From Bog-473 sp963809825 (GTDB taxonomy: Bacteria > Actinomycetota > Acidimicrobiia > Acidimicrobiales > RAAP-2), in the NCBI GenBank assembly GCA_963809825.1, contig CAWELJ010000006.1:186001-250000 (forward strand): a DNA stretch of 64,000 nt, given 5' to 3'. The notes below the pieces were generated by a model. It was not told where the DNA came from. It saw only the letters and a program-made list of their open reading frames with translations, and did no database searches. The position numbers were made by a program, and so were the translations under genes. Each line of letters begins with the position of its first letter. Within the stretch, counting starts at the first letter, position 1. Positions 58,171 to 64,000 of the stretch are shown in pieces.

Positions 58171-60066
58171 ATGGGCATACCGGACGAGGAGGTCGCCCAG
58201 GTCCGGGCGGCCACCGACATCGTGGCCCTCATCAGCGAGCACGCGGCGCTGAAGAAGGTGGGCCGGCGTTGGAGCGGGCTGTGCCCGTTCCACACCGAGA
58301 AGACGCCCTCGTTCAGCGTCAACGCCGAGGAGGGCTTCTACTACTGCTTCGGCTGCCAGGAGTCGGGCGACGCCATCACTTTCGTCCGCGCCATGGAGCA
58401 TCTCGATTTCGTCGACGCAGTGCGGCTCCTGGCGGACCGGGCAGGTGTCACGCTGCACGAGGACCAGGAGATGGGGCGCGACCACAAGCGCCGCTCCGAG
58501 CTGCTCCAAGCCATGGAGCGAGCCGTCGAGTGGTACCACGAGCGTCTCCTCCGCTCGCCCGATGCCGGCCCGGCCCGCGACTACCTGCGCTCGCGCGGGT
58601 ACGACGGCGACGTGGTGCGCCAGTTCCGGTTGGGGTGGGCACCCGACGACTGGGACGCCCTCGCCAAGGCGTTGAAGTTGCCCGAGAAGATCCTCTCGGA
58701 CTCGGGACTCGGTTTCGTGAACCGGCGCGGACGCGCGCAGGACTTCTTCCGCGGCCGCGTGCTCTTCCCGATCTGCGACCCGTCGGGCCGCCCCGTTGCC
58801 CTCGGCGGTCGCATCCTGCCGACCCGGCCCGGCCAGGGGCCGCCGGACCGTCCCGAGCCCAAGTACAAGAACTCCCAGGAGTCGCCGATCTACTCCAAGC
58901 GACGGACGCTCTACGCCCTCAACTGGGCCAAGCAAGGGGTTATCGCGCAGGGTGAGGTAGTGGTGTGCGAGGGCTACACCGACGTCATCGGCTGCTTCCA
59001 GGCCGGCGTGCCGTGGGCCGTGGCGACCTGCGGCACGGCGCTGGCCGAGGAGCACTTCACGTTGCTGCGCAACTTCGCCAAGCGGATCGTGCTCGCGTAC
59101 GACGCCGACGCGGCGGGACAGAGCGCGACCTCGCGCGTGTACGAGTGGGAGCGCAAGCACGAGGTCGACGTCGTGGTGGCGGACCTTCCCGGCGGGAGCG
59201 ACCCCGGTGACCTGGCTCGCACCGACCCGGGCGGTCTGGCCCGCGCCATTAAAGAGGCCCGGCCCTTCCTCCAGTTCCGGGTGGACCGGATGCTGGGCAG
59301 CGGCGACCTGACGACGGCGGAAGGGAGGGCGCGGGCGGCGGAGGCGGCGCTGACCGCGGTCGCCGAGCACCCCGATGATCTGGTCCGTGACCAGTACGTG
59401 ATGCAGCTGGCCGACCGGTGCCGCGTCGACGCGGCGCGGCTCCGGGAGCGACTCGACCACCTGAGGGCGCATCCGCCAGCCGAAAGCCCGTCTCGGCGCA
59501 GCCGTGCCCGTCGTGATGAGCCACCCCCGATGGAGTACCCCGAGGACGACGGCGACCGGTACCCGCCCGCAGACGATGGCGGCGATGCGGCCCTGGCGGC
59601 AGCGCTGCGACCAGGACCGGGACTCGAGGCCCTCAAGTTGGCCGTCCACCGACCCGAAGATGTAGCTGACCGAGTGCACGCGGTCCTCTTTGCCGACCCT
59701 GTGCAGCGTCACGCGTTCGTCGCCCTCTTGGAGAACGACAGCGTGCACGATGCAGTGGAGTCCGCGTCACCGGAGGTGGCGAGCCTGTTGCGACGCGTCA
59801 TTGTCGAGGAACCGATGGCTGGTGACCCGGAATTGGGCGACCCGGTCGACTCCGTGGTCGCGGTGCTCCTGCGCGGGGCGGCACGGCGCGCAATGACCGA
59901 CATCGAGATCGAGTCGCGAGCGGGGGGTGACGACTCGTGGCAGGCGCAGGCGGCCGAGACCGTGCAAGTGCGGCTCTGGCTGCGTGAACTCGAGGAATCT
60001 CCATCCGGACGCGACGCTGCCGATCGGTTGGTAGCGTGGTTGGTCCAGAGGGACACCGGGGAGTGA
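58171..60066 (+). CDS. dnaG: DNA primase
   Basis: The 631-residue primase has the CHC2-type zinc ribbon (C38, H41, C59, C62), the TOPRIM core with VVCEGYTDVI and LAYDADAAG, and a divergent C-terminal DnaB-binding region. A low-complexity acidic/Pro stretch (about 445-480) links the domains. TACCGT lies exactly at -12 to -7 from the ATG, suggesting a leaderless transcript. The sigma-factor gene follows by 19 bases. Confidence 0.96.
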   Translation: MGIPDEEVAQVRAATDIVALISEHAALKKVGRRWSGLCPFHTEKTPSFSVNAEEGFYYCFGCQESGDAITFVRAMEHLDFVDAVRLLADRAGVTLHEDQEMGRDHKRRSELLQAMERAVEWYHERLLRSPDAGPARDYLRSRGYDGDVVRQFRLGWAPDDWDALAKALKLPEKILSDSGLGFVNRRGRAQDFFRGRVLFPICDPSGRPVALGGRILPTRPGQGPPDRPEPKYKNSQESPIYSKRRTLYALNWAKQGVIAQGEVVVCEGYTDVIGCFQAGVPWAVATCGTALAEEHFTLLRNFAKRIVLAYDADAAGQSATSRVYEWERKHEVDVVVADLPGGSDPGDLARTDPGGLARAIKEARPFLQFRVDRMLGSGDLTTAEGRARAAEAALTAVAEHPDDLVRDQYVMQLADRCRVDAARLRERLDHLRAHPPAESPSRRSRARRDEPPPMEYPEDDGDRYPPADDGGDAALAAALRPGPGLEALKLAVHRPEDVADRVHAVLFADPVQRHAFVALLENDSVHDAVESASPEVASLLRRVIVEEPMAGDPELGDPVDSVVAVLLRGAARRAMTDIEIESRAGGDDSWQAQAAETVQVRLWLRELEESPSGRDAADRLVAWLVQRDTGE

Positions 60067-60085
60067 CACAGTTGGCAGGACGAGG

Positions 60086-61438
60086 GTGAGCGAGGATTCG
60101 GCAATCGCGATCGACGACGACGGTGTCGACGCGCCGCCCGTGGCTTCCGATGCGCTCGCGCCGATTGCGCACGTCGCATTGCCTCCGGGCGTCTCGCAGG
60201 TCGACTTCGACGCCGCGCTCGCCATCGGACGCCAGAAGGGGCAGCTCACGCAGGACGAGCTGATCGAGGCGTTGCACACGGTGGAGCTCACGCCCGAAGT
60301 GCTCACCACGCTGCTCACCCGCATCAACGCGGAGGGTGTTGAGCTCGTCGAGGAAGACGAGGTGGAGCTCGCCGTCGTCGAAGTTGTGCCGCGGAAATCT
60401 CTCCGCGCCGGTAACAGGACGAACGGCGTGAAGTCCGAGACCCGCCGCGAGACCAACGGCAAGCGTGCCGTTTCGGGCGACTCGGGTGGCAGTGCCGAAG
60501 ACCCAGTCCACACCTATCTGAAGGAGATCGGCCGGGTCCCGCTGCTCAACGCCGAGCTCGAGGTGGAGATCGCCCAGACCATCGAGGAGGGGAACGCGGC
60601 GGCGGCGAAGCTGGCGGCCCACGACCTCGCGGTGTCGGGGGAGGGGCCCAAGGAGGACCTGCTCAATGCCGGCGAGCAAGCCCGGTGCAAGCGTTTCGTC
60701 CGCAATGGACTCCGGGCCAAGGACGAGCTCATCGAGGCCAACCTGCGGCTGGTGGTGTCGATCGCCAAGCGCTACCGCAATCGCGGCCTGGCGTTCCTCG
60801 ACCTCATTCAGGAGGGCAACCTCGGGCTGATGCGTGCCGTCGACAAGTTCGACCACACGAAGGGTTTCAAGTTCTCCACCTATGCCACGTGGTGGATCCG
60901 CCAGGCGATCACCCGCGCCATCGCCGACCAGGCGCGCACGATCCGGATCCCGGTGCACATGGTCGAGACGATCAACAAGGTGGTGTGGGCACAGCGGCAG
61001 CTTCTGCAAGAACTGGGTCGCGAGCCGACGATCGAAGAAGTGGCGCACCGGGTCGAGCTCCCGATGGAACGCGTGCGCGAGATCCTGCGCATCAATCAGG
61101 ACACGGTCTCGCTCGAGCAGCCGGTGGGCGACGAGGACGACTTCAACCTTTCCGACCTGATCGAAGACAGGGGAGCGGTGGTCCCCGACGACGCCGCCAC
61201 GCGGTCGCTGTTGGATGCGGCGGTGCGGGAGGCGCTTGGCCACCTCTCCGAGCGCGAGCAGGACGTCGTACGGCTCCGGTTCGGGCTCGACGACGGCAAG
61301 ATCCGCACGCTCGAGGAAGTGGGGCGCGAGTTCGGTGTGACCCGGGAGCGGGTGCGCCAGATTGAGTCCAAGACCCTGGCCAAGTTGCGCCGTCCCGATG
61401 CGGCCCACCTCTTGAGGGACTACCTCGAAGAGTCCTGA
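60086..61438 (+). CDS. sigA: principal sigma factor (RpoD/SigA)
   Basis: The 450-residue protein has regions 1.2 (DPVHTYLKEIGRVPLL), 2 (FLDLIQEGNLGLMRAVDKFD, FKFSTYATWWIRQAI), 3 and 4 (REQDVVRLRFGLDDG, VTRERVRQIESKTLAKLR). This is the housekeeping sigma factor. An acidic/Lys-rich region 1.1-like N-terminus precedes it. GTG start; dnaG-rpoD order is the classic macromolecular synthesis pair. A GC hairpin follows the stop. Confidence 0.95.
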   Translation: MSEDSAIAIDDDGVDAPPVASDALAPIAHVALPPGVSQVDFDAALAIGRQKGQLTQDELIEALHTVELTPEVLTTLLTRINAEGVELVEEDEVELAVVEVVPRKSLRAGNRTNGVKSETRRETNGKRAVSGDSGGSAEDPVHTYLKEIGRVPLLNAELEVEIAQTIEEGNAAAAKLAAHDLAVSGEGPKEDLLNAGEQARCKRFVRNGLRAKDELIEANLRLVVSIAKRYRNRGLAFLDLIQEGNLGLMRAVDKFDHTKGFKFSTYATWWIRQAITRAIADQARTIRIPVHMVETINKVVWAQRQLLQELGREPTIEEVAHRVELPMERVREILRINQDTVSLEQPVGDEDDFNLSDLIEDRGAVVPDDAATRSLLDAAVREALGHLSEREQDVVRLRFGLDDGKIRTLEEVGREFGVTRERVRQIESKTLAKLRRPDAAHLLRDYLEES

Positions 61439-61440
61439 TC

Positions 61441-61458
61441 CACCCCGCTCGAGGGGTG
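61441..61458 (+). terminator. candidate terminator of sigA
   Basis: CACCCC and GGGGTG form a perfect 6-bp stem around a 6-nt loop, starting two bases after the sigA stop. No T-run follows. Confidence 0.5.
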
Positions 61459-61520
61459 CTGCTGGCATCTGCGGCAGTGCGGCCCGCTGCTAACGTTCGG
61501 GGGCTGTTTTCTCAACCCTT

Positions 61521-61592
<72 letters not shown>

Positions 61593-61690
61593 CATTTCGT
61601 CGTCGTTCTCGCTGGTCAGCGGTGGTAGGTCCAGCACCTCACCCTCCACTTCACCTTCGTCGTCGCGCGCCACGTGCGCGATCTCCTTCG

Positions 61691-62807
61691 TCACCACGTG
61701 CGATCGGGACCACGTTGCCGCCGCCCGTGAAGCGGGTTGAGCGCCTGGGCGAGCAGCGCGTCGCGCTCCTCGGAGGCGTGTTCGTAGCGCACCACCATGG
61801 CGACCGACTTCCACCCGCCACGGCTCATGATCTCCTTGGTGCTCGCACCGGTGGTGGCGAACATGGTTGCGGCGAAGTGGCGCAGGTCGTGGAAGCGCAC
61901 CCAGGTGAGACCGGCCCGCCGGCGTGCGGTCTCCCAGATGACCCAGAAGTTGCTCGGGCGCAGCCGCTCGCCCGTGGCACCGATGAAGAGGGGAGCGTCG
62001 CTCTCGGGGCCGACGAAGCGCCGCAGGTGGTCCTCGAGCGCCGGCATGACCGAGCGCGGCATGTAGACCTTGCGGGGGTCGCCGTTCTTCGTCGGGCCGA
62101 GCTCGAGCGAGCCGTCGTGGAACTCGTGCAGGGCCCGCTCGACCCGCACGGTGCCGGCCACCAGGTCGATGTCGGAGCGGTTGAGCCCGAGGACCTCGCC
62201 CCGGCGCAGCGTCCCCCAGGCGGCCAAGATCACGGCGGCCCGGTACTGCTCGGGCATGGACTGCGTGAGGGCGGCCACCTGGTTGACGTCGGGGATGCGG
62301 CGCTCTTTGACCCGGTCGGTCCCACCGCCCTTCACCCGGCAGGGGTTCTTGAGGATCAGGTCGTCGGTGATGGCGGTGTTGAAGATGGCCTTGAGCAGCC
62401 GGTAGGCGGAGCGGGCCGACACCGGGCGTGTCGGCGGCCAGGTCGGCGTACCAGGCCCGCACGTGGACCGGTGTGATCTTGGCCAGCTCCCGTTGGCCGA
62501 AGTGCGGGGACTTGAGCTGGTTGTCGATGAGCCAGCCGTAGTACTCGCGGGTGCGAGGGCGGATGTCGGTGCGTTGGGCCAGCCACAGATCGGCGTAGCG
62601 GGCGAACGAGATCCGGCCGAGCTCAGGGTCGACCCAGTCGCCGCGGTGGATGGCGGCGGAGACCGAGTCGAGGAAGGCGTTGGCGTCGGCCTTCTGAGTG
62701 AAGGTCGTCGGGGCCACATGCCGACGGCCTTCGTGCCAATAGGCGGCCTGGTAGCGACCGCTGGCAAAACGTCGCACGTTGCCGAAATGCCGTCGATTGC
62801 CTGTCAC
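61691..62807 (-). pseudogene. int: tyrosine recombinase/integrase, frameshifted
   Basis: GTG 62807 behind GGGAGA starts an N-terminal arm-binding part (RRHFGNVRRFASGRYQAAYW) and a SAM-like core domain. At about 62424 the frame changes; removing one G from the GGG there joins the parts as DTPVSARSAYRLLKAIFN. The catalytic half then has AAWGTLRRGEVLGL (first Arg), HDLRHFAAT (H-x-x-R) and WKSVAMVVRYEH (Tyr). Corrected length is 371 residues. A further indel near 61724 may exist, as another frame gives the integrase-like ending GGGNVVPIARGDEG. If real, the frameshift would disable the integrase. Confidence 0.85.
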
Positions 62808-62900
62808 TGCTGCATCTCCCTGAGTCCAGATCGCTCGAGCTGGGAGGCGAACGCCGACGGAGTCTGCGTAGTCGAGCAACTCCAGGCCACCTTGCGTCGA

Positions 62901-63155
62901 TCAGGCTATCGGCCGGCTGCGCGGCGCCATCGAGGGCGACCGCCTGACCTCGACGCGCTGCTCGTCGAGCCAGACGTCGAGCGCACCGGGATCGAAGCGC
63001 ACGAACCGGCCAACCTTCAGGAACGGGATTCGCCGCTCGGCCACCAGACGTCGAATGTGCCGGTCCGTCACACCCATCGCCTCTGCCACAGCGGCCACAT
63101 CGAGCAGGGGAGTGGCGGCACTCAAACGAGGTTGAGACTCGGTCGTTTCATGCAT
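62901..63155 (-). CDS. xis: excisionase-like HTH protein
   Basis: ATG 63155 follows GGAAGGAG at good spacing. The 84-residue protein has a MerR/excisionase-type helix-turn-helix (LLDVAAVAEAMGVTDRHIRRLVAERRIPFLKVGRFVRFDPGALDVWL, residues 17-63, quoted in part). Such proteins bend DNA for excision or regulate integrase. It lies 93 bases upstream of the integrase on the same strand. Confidence 0.85.
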   Translation of the reverse strand: MHETTESQPRLSAATPLLDVAAVAEAMGVTDRHIRRLVAERRIPFLKVGRFVRFDPGALDVWLDEQRVEVRRSPSMAPRSRPIA

Positions 63156-63504
63156 GGTTGCTCCTTCCAAAGCGGGACGGAACATCCCTCCCTACCTAGT
63201 AAATGGACATCGAGCGACCCGAAATAGGACAACATCCAGGTCAGAGCAACGCGGAAAATCGTCTGTGCAACGTCAGAACGATCCGCTGAAGACATCATTA
63301 GGGCAAGAACACGATCGAACGGGGGGCAACGAAGAATAGGGATGACCAGAGAGCACCAGAGCGAAACAGGGAGGAGCAAGGAGCAACACAGACAAGATCA
63401 ATCAGATGCGGAAAGTGAGAGGGAGAGTCGGATATCCCAATCCACCAGCGATTCCAATCCCAACATGAGAGTTCTTCTCTACCGCTTCAAGCCCCCTCGC
63501 CTCG

Positions 63505-63525
63505 GGCGGCGGCTGCGCCGCCGCC
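63505..63525. repeat. 9-bp perfect inverted repeat, 3-nt loop
   Basis: GGCGGCGGC and GCCGCCGCC flank TGC. It could be a terminator hairpin or a protein-binding site within the element. Confidence 0.8.
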
Positions 63526-63674
63526 TCGGCGGGCGGGGAATGAACATGCCAACTGTTCGGGCGACCGACGTCTTCACCCTCGCGACATGGCGCCCCAATA
63601 TTGGATGGCCTCGCCGGACTGGCCCTCAGCCGTACCGGAGGCGGCACACCGGAGACCGATGGATTAGGCATGTA

Positions 63675-63696
63675 GGCCGGCCGGATCCGGCCGGCC
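63675..63696. repeat. 22-bp perfect palindrome
   Basis: A self-complementary run of 22 bp made of GGCC and CCGG blocks around GGATCC, centred between 63685 and 63686. No gene overlaps it. Confidence 0.85.
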
Positions 63697-63724
63697 ATTC
63701 GCATTGTGGTCTCCGCGGTCGCCC

Positions 63725-63800
63725 GGTTGGTCAAGGGTCGCTGCGGGACTCCGCTTTGCTCCGTGTCCTCACTTAGCCTGCGGCTTCCCCTTGACCAACC
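63725..63800. repeat. 13-bp inverted repeat with 50-bp spacer
   Basis: GGTTGGTCAAGGG (63725-63737) is repeated inverted as CCCTTGACCAACC (63788-63800). The right arm is followed by CTTGACAGGGG, a partial third copy of CCTTGAC. Confidence 0.8.
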
Positions 63801-63929
63801 TTGACAGGGGAACGAGAGGGCGAGGGCTCGACAACGAAACTCTTCAAAATTCCGGAGGCACGTGGAGGGCACAATTATCTCGACGTCAAAATTGGCTGCC
63901 TGTCGAATCGGCCTTCACCTGCGGGCTTC

Positions 63930-63979
63930 TGGTGGTCGGGACCGGCGTCGAACCGGTGAGCTCACCCCTTTCAGGTCAG
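63930..63979 (-). other. tRNA 3'-half-like fragment (tRNA-Phe type)
   Basis: On the minus strand there is an anticodon-loop-like CTGAAAG (GAA), then at tRNA spacing a T arm (ACCGG/CCGGT with TTCGACG), an acceptor strand CCCGACC, A73 and CCA. The anticodon stem pairs poorly and the upstream bases do not fit a D arm or position 8, so it is probably a fragment and not a gene. Confidence 0.4.
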
Positions 63980-64000
63980 CGTTGGCTCACTCGCTGTGAT

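Larger units (their letters stand above)
61593..64000. mobile_element. left end of an integrative element at tRNA-Asn
   Basis: A tyrosine integrase and an excisionase-like gene on the minus strand lie immediately 3' of tRNA-Asn, the standard layout of an attL end. The DNA beyond shows lower GC content in parts and no housekeeping genes. The right end is outside the window; its att repeat should match the tRNA 3' end. Confidence 0.75.
63156..64000. other. gene-free, palindrome-rich DNA of the integrative element
   Basis: No supported gene was found in these 845 bases. It contains a purine-rich tract (about 63340-63435), three strong inverted repeats between 63505 and 63800 and a tRNA-like fragment at the edge. 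GC falls locally in 63190-63470, unlike the rest of the window. Confidence 0.55.

Noticed and set aside
57189..58955. A single 588-residue protein running from upstream of the Gly/Pro-rich gene into dnaG
   Set aside because: Beyond 57781 it becomes Arg-rich and overlaps the clearly coding primase frame; the Gly/Asn-rich continuation in another frame explains the data better.
61593..61690. Extended C-terminus of the integrase ending inside tRNA-Asn
   Set aside because: The frame only stays open by reading through the tRNA; GRDSNSQP-type peptides are a common artefact of tRNA T-arm sequence.
63402..63872. Open frames on both strands in the element's interior
   Set aside because: They lack ribosome sites and recognisable motifs, and overlap each other and strong palindromes.

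Overview
The window is GC-rich chromosomal DNA of an actinobacterium, most likely from the Acidimicrobiia. I base this on the conserved block leuS / holA-rpsT-lepA-hrcA-dnaJ-rsmE-HIT-phoH-ybeY-corC-era / uppS-recO-hemW-glyS-ppdK-dnaG-sigA, an HU protein with a Lys/Ala-rich tail, an LLM-type (F420-like) oxidoreductase, a PAC2 protein, vitamin K epoxide reductase, many GTG/TTG starts and leaderless-type -10 elements, and a surface protein with GYW..ASDGG repeats of a kind common in Acidimicrobiia. The genus cannot be fixed from the sequence alone.

Layout. 1-2.7 kb: end of a four-gene operon with three paralogous proteins carrying YbjQ-like (PF01906-type) repeats plus a SnoaL-like protein. 2.7-7.5 kb (minus): ferritin-like diiron protein, zinc alcohol dehydrogenase, small membrane and cysteine-rich proteins, HU, a VOC protein. 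7.5-12 kb (plus): envelope and thiol-redox genes (six-TM protein, small TM proteins, a DUF929 thioredoxin-fold protein and VKOR), punctuated by four similar short inverted repeats that resemble DosR/DevR boxes. 12-17.4 kb: DUF885 peptidase-like protein, alpha/beta hydrolase, SDR, secreted protein, ADH and VOC protein. 17.8-23.1 kb: GH16 lipoprotein, then a tightly coupled cassette (GNAT/FemAB-like, formyltransferase, DegT aminotransferase, GT2) that looks like surface amino-sugar biosynthesis.

23.1-61.6 kb is mainly housekeeping: tRNA-Ala, leucyl-tRNA synthetase, a thioredoxin/FolP2-like/HolA unit, translation and heat-shock genes (hrcA behind a clear CIRCE operator), ribosome and RNA maturation (rsmE, phoH, ybeY, era), DinG-type helicase, repeat surface protein, hemerythrin, undecaprenyl-PP synthase, recombination and haem genes, a MarR-controlled drug-type ABC exporter, PPDK, primase, the principal sigma factor and tRNA-Asn. 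From 61.6 kb to the edge lies the left end of an integrative element inserted at tRNA-Asn: tyrosine integrase, excisionase-like HTH protein and about 0.8 kb of palindrome-rich DNA without a supported gene.

Three genes (phosphotransferase 27.9-28.9 kb, Gly/Pro-rich protein 57.3-58.1 kb, integrase 61.7-62.8 kb) are each broken by a single-base indel in a G/C run. Such a pattern suggests sequencing or assembly error as readily as true gene decay. All domain and family names come from reading the translated sequences; no database search was run.
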